Positions 42,933 through 51,763 of a DNA stretch of 64,000 bases are shown here, piece after piece (positions within the stretch are counted from its first letter, which is position 1; each line of letters begins with the position of its first letter). This DNA comes from Piscinibacter sp047602365 (GTDB taxonomy: Bacteria; Pseudomonadota; Gammaproteobacteria; Burkholderiales; Burkholderiaceae_C), in NCBI GenBank assembly GCA_047602365.1, contig JASGHM010000002.1, positions 1,364,001 through 1,428,000 of the forward strand. The letters are read 5' to 3'. The translations under genes and the position numbers were made by a program. The notes beneath the pieces were generated by a model. That model was not told the DNA's origin. It saw only the letters and a program-made list of their open reading frames with translations, and searched no databases.

Positions 42933-43964
42933 ATGAACAAGAGCATCCTCGCCTCCGCACTGCTGGCCGCCGGCCTGGCGCTGCCCGCCTTCGCGCAGCA
43001 GCAGATCACGGTGGTCAACTTCGGCGGTGCCAACGGCAACGCGCAGAAGAAGGCCTTCTACGAGCCCTTCGAGAAGACGGGCACCAAGGTCGTGCCGGTG
43101 GAATACAACGGCGAGCAGGCCAAGATCAAGGCCATGGTCGAGACCAAGAAGATCACCTGGGACGTGGTCGAGGTCGAGTCGCCCGACGTGGCACGCGGCT
43201 GCGATGAAGGCCTGTTCGAGAAGCTCGACTACGCGAAGATCGGCGCCAAGGCCGACTTCCTGCCCGCAGCGGTGCACGAGTGCGGCATCGGCGTGTTCGT
43301 CTGGTCGACGGTGATGGCCTACAACGGCGACAAGCTGAAGACCGCGCCGACCACCTGGGCCGATTTCTGGGACACCAAGAAGTTCGCCGGCAAGCGTGGC
43401 ATGCGCAAGGGCGCCCGCTACAACCTCGAGTTCGCGCTGATGGCCGACGGCGTGAAGTCCGCCGACGTCTACAAGGTGCTGGCCACCAAGGAAGGCGCCG
43501 ACCGCGCGTTCAAGAAGATGAGCGAACTGAAGCCGAGCATCCAGTGGTGGGAAGCCGGCGCGCAGCCGCCGCAGTTCCTGGTCGCCGGCGACGTGGCGCT
43601 GACCACGGTCTACAACGGCCGCATCGACGCCGCCAACCGCGAAGGCAAGAACCTCAAGATCACCTGGACCGGCGGCATCTACGACCTCGACTACTGGGTC
43701 ATCCCCAAGGGCACGCCGAACAAGGACGCGGCGCTGAAGTTCATCGCCTTCGCCAGCACCCCCGAGGCGCAGGCCGAGTACGCGAAGAACATCGCCTACG
43801 GCCCGACCAACAACAAGGCGCTGGCCAAGCTCGACGCCAAGGTGCTGGCCGACCTGCCCACCGCACCGGCCAACAGCAAGGACGCGCTGCAGTTCAGCAT
43901 CAAGTTCTGGGCCGACCAGGGCGAGGCGCTGGAGAAGCGCTTCGCGGCCTGGGCGGCGCAGTAA
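42933..43964 (+). CDS. ABC transporter periplasmic binding protein, PotD/polyamine family
   Basis: 343 residues. A Sec signal peptide (MNKSILASALLAAGLALPAFA) is followed by a type II binding protein fold starting QQQITVVNFGGANGNAQKKA. VKGMV-like stretches, WDVVEVESPDVARGCDEGLF, and the closing DYWVIPKGTPNKDAALKFI hinge segment match the PotD/PotF clan. AGGAGA precedes the ATG. It is expected to be the most abundant product of the operon; a repeat element follows it. Ligand not determined. Confidence 0.92.
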   Translation: MNKSILASALLAAGLALPAFAQQQITVVNFGGANGNAQKKAFYEPFEKTGTKVVPVEYNGEQAKIKAMVETKKITWDVVEVESPDVARGCDEGLFEKLDYAKIGAKADFLPAAVHECGIGVFVWSTVMAYNGDKLKTAPTTWADFWDTKKFAGKRGMRKGARYNLEFALMADGVKSADVYKVLATKEGADRAFKKMSELKPSIQWWEAGAQPPQFLVAGDVALTTVYNGRIDAANREGKNLKITWTGGIYDLDYWVIPKGTPNKDAALKFIAFASTPEAQAEYAKNIAYGPTNNKALAKLDAKVLADLPTAPANSKDALQFSIKFWADQGEALEKRFAAWAAQ

Positions 43965-43983
43965 GCGCGACACGAGGCAGAGC

Positions 43984-44088
43984 ATGACAGCCACTGTCCA
44001 GCGGGCCGAGCGCCGGGCCGCTCCCAAGCCGGCCCGCATCCCCTCGGGGGATCGGACGACGTACCCGTCGGCCGAGGGGCTGTCATGA
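43984..44088 (+). repeat. GC-rich palindromic intergenic repeat, copy B, containing a 34-codon frame
   Basis: Core ATCCCCTCGGGGGAT (44038-44052) preceded by GCGCCGGGCCGCTCCCAAGC, the same blocks as copy A in reverse. The outer ends ATGACAGC (43984-43991) and GCTGTCAT (44079-44086) are inverted repeats, and the right arm includes the permease start codon. A 34-residue frame fills the element exactly: ATG at 43984 and TGA at 44086-44088, overlapping the permease ATG as ATGA. It could be a leader peptide that couples translation to the permease or simply readable repeat DNA. Confidence 0.6.
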
Positions 44089-45341
44089 CTTCGCTCGCGG
44101 CTCCCACAGACCTGATCGCGGACCCGCGAGCGTTGCAGCGTTCGCTGGCACGTGCCGAGCGGCGCCGCAAGCTGCGCGCCTTCTCGCTGACGCTGCCGCT
44201 GCTGCTGTTCCTGCTCGCCACCTTCCTGGTGCCCATCGCCGTGCTGCTCAAGCGCGCGGTGGAGAACCCGGAGGTGGCCAACGCGCTGCCGCGCACCATC
44301 GCGGCGCTGCAAGGCTGGTCGCGCGAAGGCACGCCGCCACCGGCGGCCTTCGACGGCCTGGTGCGCGATCTCTCCGCCCTGCCCGACAGCGCCGACGCCG
44401 GCGCGCTGGCGCGGCGGCTCAATTCCGAGGTGGCCGGCGCACGCTCGCTGATCATGGCCACCTACCGCGCCCTGCCGCTGGAGGGCGCGACCACGCCGGC
44501 CGAGGTGCAGGCCAAGCTGCTGGCGCTCGACGAGCGCTGGAGCGAGGCCCCGTACTGGCAGGCGATCGCCAAGAACGGCTCGCGCTGGACGGCCGACTAC
44601 CTGCTCGCCTCGCTGGACTTCCGCCGCGACGCCGCCGGCCAGGTCGAGCGCATGCCCGAGGACCAGCAGGTGTTCGGCCGCATCCTCGCGCGCACCTTCG
44701 GCATCAGCGCGATCGTCACGCTGTGGTGCCTGCTGCTCGCCTACCCGCTCGCCTGGTGGTTGAGCGTGCTGCCGGCGCGTACCGCCAACGTGCTGATGAT
44801 CCTGGTGCTGGTGCCGTTCTGGACCTCCATCCTCGTGCGCGTCGCGGCCTGGATCGTGCTGCTGCAGTCCGGCGGCCTGGTCAACGGCGCGTTGATGGGG
44901 CTGGGCCTGATCGGCGAGCCGCTGCAGCTGCTGTTCAACCGCACCGGCGTGGTCATCGCGATGGTGCACATCCTGCTGCCCTTCATGATCCTGCCGCTGT
45001 ACAGCGTGATGAAGAGCGTGCCGCCGACCTACCTGCGCGCTGCCGTCTCGCTCGGCTCGCCGCCGCTGGTGGCCTTCTTCCGCGTCTACGTGCCGCAGAC
45101 CTATCCCGGCATCGGCGCCGGCGCGCTGCTGGTCTTCATCCTCAGCATCGGCTACTACGTGACGCCGGCACTGCTGGGTGGCGCCGACGACCAGATGCTG
45201 AGCTACTACGTGGCGCAGTACGCCAACGTCAACGTCAACTGGGGCATGGCCGCCGCGCTGGGCGCCATCCTGCTGACGGCCACGCTGCTGCTGTACGGCG
45301 TGTACCGCCGCATCGTCAAGTCGGAGCTGAGCCTGGGATGA
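44085..45341 (+). CDS. ABC transporter permease (PotB-like) with a large periplasmic insert
   Basis: 418 residues, longer than the 280-300 usual for PotB-like permeases. The first membrane helix (about 33-55) is followed by some 130 residues of soluble sequence (about 60-190) with no membrane span, then the conserved five-helix permease core. The EAA-type loop is RAAVSLGSPPLVAFFRVYVP. Start ATG overlaps the preceding small frame. Its TGA overlaps the next permease ATG (ATGA). The insert may add a periplasmic contact for the binding protein. Confidence 0.9.
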   Translation: MTSLAAPTDLIADPRALQRSLARAERRRKLRAFSLTLPLLLFLLATFLVPIAVLLKRAVENPEVANALPRTIAALQGWSREGTPPPAAFDGLVRDLSALPDSADAGALARRLNSEVAGARSLIMATYRALPLEGATTPAEVQAKLLALDERWSEAPYWQAIAKNGSRWTADYLLASLDFRRDAAGQVERMPEDQQVFGRILARTFGISAIVTLWCLLLAYPLAWWLSVLPARTANVLMILVLVPFWTSILVRVAAWIVLLQSGGLVNGALMGLGLIGEPLQLLFNRTGVVIAMVHILLPFMILPLYSVMKSVPPTYLRAAVSLGSPPLVAFFRVYVPQTYPGIGAGALLVFILSIGYYVTPALLGGADDQMLSYYVAQYANVNVNWGMAAALGAILLTATLLLYGVYRRIVKSELSLG

Positions 45342-46168
45342 ACACGCTGCAACGCCTGATGCCGGAGTTCCCGGCCTACGCGACCCCGCTGGACAAGGCC
45401 GGCTGGTGGGCGGTGCGCGCGCTGTGCGTGGGCGTGCTGCTGTTCCTGCTGCTGCCCATCCTGGTGATCATCCCGCTGTCGTTCAGCAACTCGTCCTTCC
45501 TCGCCTACCCGATCCCGGGCTGGTCGCTGAAGTGGTATCAGAACCTGTTCACCTCGCCGGAGTGGATCCGCGCCGCGCGCAACAGCTTCATCGTCGCGCC
45601 AGCCGCCACCCTGGTCGCCACCGTGCTCGGCACGATGGCGGCGGTGGGCCTGGCACGCACCGACTTCCCGTTCAAGGGCACGCTGATGAGCCTGCTGATC
45701 GCGCCGATGGTGGTGCCGATCATCGTGGTCGGCGTCAGCACCTACCTGTTCTTCGCGCCCTTCGGCCTGGCCGACAGCTACCTCGGCCTGGTGGTGGTGC
45801 ATGCCGCGCTCGGCGCGCCCTTCGTGCTGACCACCGTGCTGGCCACGCTGCAGGGCTTCAACCACAACCTGGTGCGCGCCAGCCTGGCCTGCGGCGAGAG
45901 CCCGCTGAACACCTTCTTCCGCATCACGCTGCCGGTGATCGCGCCGGGCGTGATCTCCGGTGCGCTGTTCGCGTTCGCGACCTCGTTCGACGAGGTAGTG
46001 GTCACGCTGTTCCTCGCCGGCCCCGAGCAGGTGACGCTGCCGCGGCAGATGTTCACCGGCATCCGCGAGAACATCACGCCGACCATCGCGGCGGTGGCCA
46101 CGCTGCTGATCATCTTCACGACCAGCCTGCTGCTCGCGCTCGAGTGGCTGCGCGGGAGGCGACGCTGA
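45338..46168 (+). CDS. ABC transporter permease (PotC-like)
   Basis: 276 residues with six predicted membrane helices. The cytoplasmic EAA loop ASLACGESPLNTFFRITLPVIAPG marks a BPD-type permease, and TSFDEVVVTLFLAGPEQVTLPRQM is typical of PotC-like subunits. The ATG overlaps the previous permease's stop, and its own TGA shares a base with the ATG of the agmatinase-family gene, so the whole importer is translationally coupled to catabolism. Partner of the long permease. Confidence 0.93.
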   Translation: MNTLQRLMPEFPAYATPLDKAGWWAVRALCVGVLLFLLLPILVIIPLSFSNSSFLAYPIPGWSLKWYQNLFTSPEWIRAARNSFIVAPAATLVATVLGTMAAVGLARTDFPFKGTLMSLLIAPMVVPIIVVGVSTYLFFAPFGLADSYLGLVVVHAALGAPFVLTTVLATLQGFNHNLVRASLACGESPLNTFFRITLPVIAPGVISGALFAFATSFDEVVVTLFLAGPEQVTLPRQMFTGIRENITPTIAAVATLLIIFTTSLLLALEWLRGRRR

Positions 46169-47115
46169 TGGAGCGCAACCAACCGCTGGGCGGCAACCAG
46201 ATGCCGCGTTTCGCCGGGCCGGGCACGATGATGCGGCTGCCCGCCGCCGACAGCGCCACCGGACTCGATGCCGCCTTCATCGGCGTGCCGCTGGACATCG
46301 GCACCAGCAACCGCGCCGGCGCGCGCTTCGGGCCGCGCCAGATCCGCAACGAGTCGGCGCTGCTTCGGCCCTACAACATGGCCACCGGCGCAGCGCCCTT
46401 CGATGCGCTGCAGGTGGCCGACCTCGGCGACGTGCCGATCAACACCTACTCGCTCGAGAAGTCGCTGCCCATCATCACAGCGTTCTACGAGCGCGTGCTG
46501 GCCGCGAACTGCAAACCGCTGACATTGGGCGGCGACCACACCATCGCGCTGCCCATCCTGCGCGCGGTGGCGAAGAAGCGCGGCCCGGTGGCGCTGGTGC
46601 ACGTGGATGCGCATGCCGACGTCAACGACGACATGTTCGGCGAGCGCGTCGCCCACGGCACGCCGTTCCGCCGCGCGGTCGAGGAAGGCCTGCTCGCCTG
46701 CGACAAGGTCTGGCAGATCGGCCTGCGCGGCACCGGCTACGCCGCCGAGGACTTCGACTGGCCGCGCGAGCAGGGCTTCACCGTCGTGCAGGCGCACGAG
46801 GTCTGGTACCGCTCGCTCGCACCGCTGATGGACGAGGTGCGCGCGCGCATCGGCACCAGCCACCCGGTCTACCTCAGCTTCGACATCGACGGCATCGACC
46901 CCGCCTTCGCCGGCGGCACCGGCACGCCCGAGGTCGGCGGCCTGACCGTGCCGCAGGCGCTCGAGGTGATCCGCGGCTGCCGCGGGCTGAACCTCGTCGG
47001 CGCCGACCTCGTCGAGGTCGCGCCACCCTACGATCCCACCGGCAACACCGCACTGCTCGGGGCCAATCTGCTCTACGAGATGCTGTGCGTGATGCCCGGT
47101 GTACGCTACCGCTGA
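46168..47115 (+). CDS. Agmatinase-family ureohydrolase (agmatinase or guanidinobutyrase)
   Basis: 315 residues, ureohydrolase (arginase/agmatinase) fold. All dinuclear manganese ligands are visible: His124 in GGDHTIALPIL, Asp147/His149/Asp151 in VDAHADVND, and Asp239/Asp241 in SFDIDGIDPAFAGGTGTPE. It removes urea from a guanidino compound. Between gabT and gabD the most fitting substrate is 4-guanidinobutyrate, giving GABA directly, although agmatine is possible; guanidine itself is less likely without HypA/HypB-like nickel chaperones. Starts on the last base of the upstream stop. Confidence 0.88.
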   Translation: MERNQPLGGNQMPRFAGPGTMMRLPAADSATGLDAAFIGVPLDIGTSNRAGARFGPRQIRNESALLRPYNMATGAAPFDALQVADLGDVPINTYSLEKSLPIITAFYERVLAANCKPLTLGGDHTIALPILRAVAKKRGPVALVHVDAHADVNDDMFGERVAHGTPFRRAVEEGLLACDKVWQIGLRGTGYAAEDFDWPREQGFTVVQAHEVWYRSLAPLMDEVRARIGTSHPVYLSFDIDGIDPAFAGGTGTPEVGGLTVPQALEVIRGCRGLNLVGADLVEVAPPYDPTGNTALLGANLLYEMLCVMPGVRYR

Positions 47116-47143
47116 CACCTCTCTCGCTTCCGGAGACAAGACC

Positions 47144-48623
47144 ATGGACATGAAGACCTCGCCGCTGGCCACGCTGGCCGACGCCTCGCTGCTGAAGAAC
47201 AACGCGCTGATCAACGGCGAATGGGTGGCGGGTACCGCCCGCTTCGCCGTCACCGACCCGGCCACCGGCCTGAAGCTGGCGGACGTGGCCAACCTCGGCG
47301 CGGCCGAGACCGAAGCCGCGCTGCAGGCCGCCAACAAGGCCTGGCCGGCCTGGCGCAACAAGACCGCGAAGGAACGCGCGGCGATCCTGATGAAGTGGTT
47401 CGCGCTGCTGCACCAGCATGCCGACGACCTGGCGCGCATCATGACCGCCGAGCAGGGCAAGCCGCTGGCCGAGGCCAAGGGCGAGGTCGGCTACGGCGCC
47501 AGCTTCCTCGAGTGGTTCGCCGAGGAAGCCAAGCGCGTCTACGGCGAGACCATCCCGACCACCGACAGCAACAAGCGCTACCTGGTCATCAAGCAGGCGA
47601 TGGGCGTGTGCGCGGCGATCACGCCGTGGAACTTCCCGATCGCGATGATCACGCGCAAGGTCGCGCCGGCGCTGGCCGCCGGCTGCCCGGTGGTGATCAA
47701 GCCGGCCGAGCAGACGCCGCTGTCGGCGCTGGCCGTGGCCGAACTGGCGCAGCGTGCCGGCATGCCGGCCGGCGTGCTGAACGTCATTACCGCCGACGGC
47801 GACAACTCGATCGCAAGTCGGCAAGGTGCTGTGCGCCAGCGACATCGTGCGCCACCTGTCGTTCACCGGCTCCACCGAGGTCGGCCGCATCCTCGCCGCG
47901 CAATGCGCGCCGACGATCAAGAAGCTCAGCCTCGAACTCGGTGGCAACGCCCCCTTCATCGTCTTCGACGACGCCGACATCGACAGCGCCGTCGAGGGTG
48001 CGATGGTCAGCAAGTACCGCAACGCCGGCCAGACCTGCGTGTGCGCGAACCGCCTCTACGTGCAGGACGGCGTCTACGACCAGTTCGTCGCCAAGCTGGC
48101 CGAGAAGGCCAAGGGCATCAAGGTCGGCAACGGCTTCGAGGCCGGCGTCAACCAGGGCCCGCTGATCGACGACCAGGCCATCGGCAAGGTCGAGCGCCAC
48201 GTCGCCGACGCGGTCAGCAAGGGCGCCAAGGTGGTGGTGGGCGGCACGAAGATCGGCGAACGTTTCTACACGCCGACAGTGCTGGCCAACGTCACCGGCG
48301 AGATGCTGTGCGCGAAGGAAGAGACCTTCGGCCCGGTGGCGCCGGTGTTCCGCTTCAAGACCGAGGCCGAGGCGATCGCCGCGGCCAACGACACCGAGTT
48401 CGGCCTGGCCAGCTACTTCTACAGCCGCGATGTCGGCCGCATCTTCCGCGTCGGCGAGGCACTGGAGTACGGCATGGTCGGCATCAACACCGGGCTGATC
48501 TCGACCGCCGAGGTGCCGTTCGGCGGCGTCAAGCAGTCGGGCCTGGGCCGCGAAGGCTCGCACCACGGCATCGACGACTACGTCGAGATCAAGTACCTCT
48601 GCCTGGGCGACATCCTGAAGTGA
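47144..48623 (+). CDS. gabD: NAD(P)-dependent succinate-semialdehyde dehydrogenase (frame interrupted once)
   Basis: 492 residues after removing one extra A at 47815-47816 (between NSIA and VGKVLCASD). Aldehyde dehydrogenase fold with Glu264 in LELGGNAPF and catalytic Cys298 in NAGQTCVCANR, plus ITPWNFPIAMITRK and KPAEQTPLSALA. FDDADIDSAVEG and GINTGLISTAEVPFGGVKQS are typical of GabD. It oxidises succinate semialdehyde, the GabT product, to succinate. The ATG follows CGGAGA. It ends the catabolic operon. Confidence 0.92.
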
Positions 48624-48632
48624 TGCGCTGAA

Positions 48633-49478
48633 TCAGCCGTCGTTGGCCGCTGCCCCGCTGTGGCGGCCTTCGGCGGGGGCCGCCGCGGCCAGCGCGCTGG
48701 CGCGGGCCAGCAAGGCCTCCGGCTGGGCACCGTCCTGCAGGTGCAGTGCGATGCCCAGCGCGGCAGCGATCACCGCTTCCTGCCCGGCGACCTGGAACGG
48801 TGCACGCAGCGCCGTCAGCAGCTTGGCGCCGACATGCGCCGCATCGCCCGGGGCCAGCAGCGCGGCCAGCAGCACCGCATAACAATCGTCGCCGAGCGCG
48901 GCGACCACGTCGCTGGCGCGCACGCCGGCTCGCAGTCGCACCGCGAGCTTGCGGCGCAGCACGTCGGCCGCCTCACGGCCGAGCCGCGCGGTCGCGCTCT
49001 CCAGCCCCTCGATGCGCAACACCAGCACCGCCATCGGCGCCGGCTGGCGCTCGCGCAGCGCGATCAGGTGGCTCATGTGCTCGACCAGCTGCTGGCGGTG
49101 CGGCAGGCCGGTGGCCAGGTCGGTCGAGTAGGCGTGGCGAGCGTCGAGGTCGAGGCGGTGGCGCTCGGCGGCGATGCGAAGCCTGCGCGCCAGCCCTGGG
49201 GCGGCGATATCCTGTTCGGTGAGCACGTCGGCGGCGCCGTCGCGCAGCCAGTCGATCACCGCGATGTCGGAGGCGGACTCGATGAAGACGACGAAGGCTG
49301 TCTCTGCCGTGTGCCGAGCCGCATCGGTCGCGAACTGCTCCGCCGGCATGATGTGCAGATCGGGAGCCGGCGAATCCTGTGCCAGCGGCGGCACGACAGC
49401 GATCTCGCCGCTCAGTGCCTGCGTCAGGCGTGACCGCAGGCTGTCGGAGATCGCGATGCGCAGAGGGGAAAGGCTCAA
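48633..49478 (-). CDS. Degenerate GGDEF-domain protein
   Basis: 281 residues. An N-terminal part of about 110 residues resembles a receiver domain lacking the phospho-acceptor motif (FVVFIESASDIAVIDWLRDG). Residues 118-270 follow the GGDEF fold: TDLATGLPHRQQLVEHM at the start and an active-site loop VVAALGDDCYAVLLAAL in place of RLGGDEFAVLL. The catalytic GG(D/E)EF signature is therefore broken (ALGDD-C), so it is probably enzymatically inactive and acts as a c-di-GMP or GTP sensor, or interacts with another protein. Confidence 0.8.
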   Translation of the reverse strand: MSLSPLRIAISDSLRSRLTQALSGEIAVVPPLAQDSPAPDLHIMPAEQFATDAARHTAETAFVVFIESASDIAVIDWLRDGAADVLTEQDIAAPGLARRLRIAAERHRLDLDARHAYSTDLATGLPHRQQLVEHMSHLIALRERQPAPMAVLVLRIEGLESATARLGREAADVLRRKLAVRLRAGVRASDVVAALGDDCYAVLLAALLAPGDAAHVGAKLLTALRAPFQVAGQEAVIAAALGIALHLQDGAQPEALLARASALAAAAPAEGRHSGAAANDG

Positions 49479-49492
49479 GAGCGGTCCGGAGA

Positions 49493-49566
49493 TGGAGCGG
49501 GTGAAGGGAATCGAACCCTCGTATGAAGCTTGGGAAGCTGCCGTTCTACCATTGAACTACACCCGC
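49493..49566 (-). tRNA. tRNA-Gly (anticodon CCC)
   Basis: 74 bases including an encoded CCA. On the minus strand the acceptor stem is GCGGGTG/CACCCGC, with a D-arm TAGTTCAATGGTAGAAC, an anticodon loop TTCCCAA giving CCC, and the TPsiC arm GAGGGTTCGATTCCC. It closely resembles E. coli glyU. It lies 14 bases upstream of the degenerate GGDEF gene on the same strand. Confidence 0.96.
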
Positions 49567-49624
49567 GCAGGGCAAATTCTAGCCTGCCTGCCGGGTGGGC
49601 TCGACGTGCCAGCGGGAGGTCCGG

Positions 49625-50701
49625 ATGCAACGCAGAACATGGATGCAGCACTCGTTGTGGGCCGCGCTGTGGCTCGCCGGCTGTGGCGGCAGCGAGCCAG
49701 CCGAAACCACCCCGCCACGCTACCGGCTGCTCGACATCGGAACGCTGGACGGCCACACGCTCGACGTGATCGCCATCAACGACCACGGTGACAGCACCGG
49801 GACGGCGACGGCGCCGGGTGGCCGGGTGTTCGACTACGTCACCCGCGGCGCGAGCATCGTCGACCTGAGCGCGCTGTACGCGGGCAGCATCGCGCCGCTG
49901 GCCATCAACAACGCGGGCTGGGTGGCGGGCCGCTGCGTGCCCGACGATCCGTCCGATGTGATCGGCTTCGAGCCGGAACGCCCCTTCGTCTACGACGGCA
50001 GCGCGCTGCGGCAACTGCACGACGAGCTCGGCGAGGGCGGCGAGGCCTGGGCGATCAACGACGACGGCGTGATCGCCGGGCGTACGCAGGTGATCCTGGA
50101 GACGGATTACAACCAGGCCGAGGCCTTCCGCTACGACGGCACCCGCGCCGAGCTGCTCGGCCACCTCGGCGGCTTGTACAGCGATGCGCGCGGGATCAAT
50201 GCGTCGGGCCAGATCACCGGGTTCAGCCAGATCGCACGCGAACTCGGGCAGTCACCACCCCCGCCGTACCACGCATTCCGCCGCGACGATGCGGGCATGC
50301 ACGACCTCGGCACCTTGGGCGGGGTGCAGAGCTTCGGAGCGGCGATCAACGGTGCCGGCTGGGTGACCGGCCGTGCACAGGGAGCGGACGGCGCCTTCCG
50401 CGCCTTCCTCCACGATGGCGGCACGATGCAGGACCTCGGTCTGCTCGACGGCCGCGCCACGGCCGGCACGGCCATCAACGCGGCCGGGCAGGTGGTCGGC
50501 CAAACCTGGGCGGATGCATCCGCCGATCAGGTCGCGGTGGTCGCCCACGACGGACGGCTGCACGACCTCAACGCCTTGCTGGTCGAGCCCAGCGACTGGC
50601 GGATGGCGAGCGCGTTGGCGATCGACGTCGCCGGCCGGGTGCTGGTGCGCGGAGTCCGCGCCGGCTCGACCCGATCGTTCCTTCTCGTGCCGACCGACTA
50701 G
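49625..50701 (+). CDS. HAF-repeat extracellular lipoprotein
   Basis: 358 residues from the ATG at 49625 with a GGGAGG site upstream. A signal peptide ends in lipobox LAGC (MQHSLWAALWLAGCGG). The mature part contains repeated HAF-type units that end in a DLGTLGG-like motif (HAFRRDDAGMHDLGTLGG and RAFLHDGGTMQDLGLLDG), separated by INASGQITGFS and INAAGQVVGQT. This is the HAF/TIGR02913 family, predicted beta-propeller-like extracellular proteins of unknown role. It converges with the following lipoprotein; their stop codons share CTAG. Confidence 0.85.
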   Translation: MQRRTWMQHSLWAALWLAGCGGSEPAETTPPRYRLLDIGTLDGHTLDVIAINDHGDSTGTATAPGGRVFDYVTRGASIVDLSALYAGSIAPLAINNAGWVAGRCVPDDPSDVIGFEPERPFVYDGSALRQLHDELGEGGEAWAINDDGVIAGRTQVILETDYNQAEAFRYDGTRAELLGHLGGLYSDARGINASGQITGFSQIARELGQSPPPPYHAFRRDDAGMHDLGTLGGVQSFGAAINGAGWVTGRAQGADGAFRAFLHDGGTMQDLGLLDGRATAGTAINAAGQVVGQTWADASADQVAVVAHDGRLHDLNALLVEPSDWRMASALAIDVAGRVLVRGVRAGSTRSFLLVPTD

Positions 50702-51627
50702 AGCGGGTCGAGGATGTCCAGGAAGGAGATGATCTGTTCACCGTCGTACACGCCAGTGCCGGTGCTGTCGGTGCGGACACGAAACCAGCTCCTCTGCGGC
50801 GGGCCGGCATCGGCGATCGTCATGCGCGTATTGCCTGTTCCGCGAAGGACGTAGTACCCCGGCGACGGCGCAACGCTTGGCGCGCCCGCGGTGGTTCTTC
50901 CTCCGGCGGTGTCCAACTGAATCCGGCCCTCGCCCAGCACGGGGTCGTGCAGCGTCAAGTCGAATCCACCTTCCACCCCTTGGGTCGGTGGATCGAAGGG
51001 GGCATCACCAAGGCGCAGGCCAATGCGTGAGACACGAAGCCACTCCTGCGCGTCGATGTCGAAGTCCAAGCCTGCGTCGGCGCGTAGCCAGAAGCCGCTC
51101 TCGTGAGCGGTCAGACGCAGCTGGCCAGATACGGTAGGTACCCAGTTCCAGCCCGCCAGCGGCGGTGGCCTGCCGCCGAAGAGATCCACGCGCACGTCGG
51201 CCAGGGCCCCTTCCTTGGCGGCAAGGACCGTCGCCACAGCCGTGCCCTGGGCGTACGCAGGAACACCGCAGTCCGGAGCGGCCATCGAGATGGTGTCGCC
51301 CACGGAAATGGCATTGTCGCGGTCGACATCCTGGTAACGGATCGACCAGCTGCCGGATCCGCATGCGCTGTCGTGAGCGGGCTTGGCGGGAGTGACATTC
51401 TCGAGATCGGACGCCAGCGTGCGGCCGATCCAGTCCAGCAAGGCGACACTGGCCGTGACGCGCGCCGCCACATGCGCAGCATCCGAGGCGGTCAGCGCGA
51501 GAGTCGGCATCTGGTGCGACGGCAACTCCGGCGAAGTGGCATCGGTCCCGCCACCCCCGCCCCCGCCCCCGCAGGCCGCCAGGCTCATGGCGATCAGCAA
51601 CGCACTGCAGTTCGTGATCCGATGCAT
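50698..51627 (-). CDS. Lipoprotein with polyglycine linker, unknown function
   Basis: 309 residues. Signal peptide ITNCSALLIAMSLAAC with lipid Cys, followed by eight glycines and a Thr/Ser/Pro-rich linker. Residues 95-110 contain a calcium-binding-like loop DVDRDNAISVGD, resembling EF-hand or dockerin loops in exported proteins. The rest is strand-rich and ends near the membrane-distal C-terminus with two short paired motifs. No named family. The poly-Gly tract is coded by a C-rich run at 51548-51573 on the plus strand. It is divergent from the exported operon. Confidence 0.78.
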   Translation of the reverse strand: MHRITNCSALLIAMSLAACGGGGGGGGTDATSPELPSHQMPTLALTASDAAHVAARVTASVALLDWIGRTLASDLENVTPAKPAHDSACGSGSWSIRYQDVDRDNAISVGDTISMAAPDCGVPAYAQGTAVATVLAAKEGALADVRVDLFGGRPPPLAGWNWVPTVSGQLRLTAHESGFWLRADAGLDFDIDAQEWLRVSRIGLRLGDAPFDPPTQGVEGGFDLTLHDPVLGEGRIQLDTAGGRTTAGAPSVAPSPGYYVLRGTGNTRMTIADAGPPQRSWFRVRTDSTGTGVYDGEQIISFLDILDPL

Positions 51628-51715
51628 GTCTCTCCCTCTCGTTATCGGCCGTGTCTCGGTCGGACCGCGGCCGGGCGGCGAAAGTGTAGATGCGCCGCAC
51701 CCCGACTCACGTGCC

Positions 51716-51729
51716 CCCTAGTCTTAGGG
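51716..51729. promoter_or_regulatory. Inverted repeat CCCTA-n4-TAGGG upstream of the exported operon
   Basis: CCCTA (51716-51720) and TAGGG (51725-51729) around GTCT form a perfect 5-bp inverted repeat in the 136-base divergent space, 35 bases before the start codon of the first exported protein. LuxR/NarL-type regulators bind sites of this size. The factor is not identifiable. Confidence 0.4.
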
Positions 51730-51763
51730 CTGACATCCCGGCCCGCGGGTTCGTCCGACTAGC

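Noticed and set aside
49493..49566. The tRNA-Gly gene as an attachment site of a mobile element
   Set aside because: No integrase gene and no second copy of the tRNA 3' end are seen nearby.
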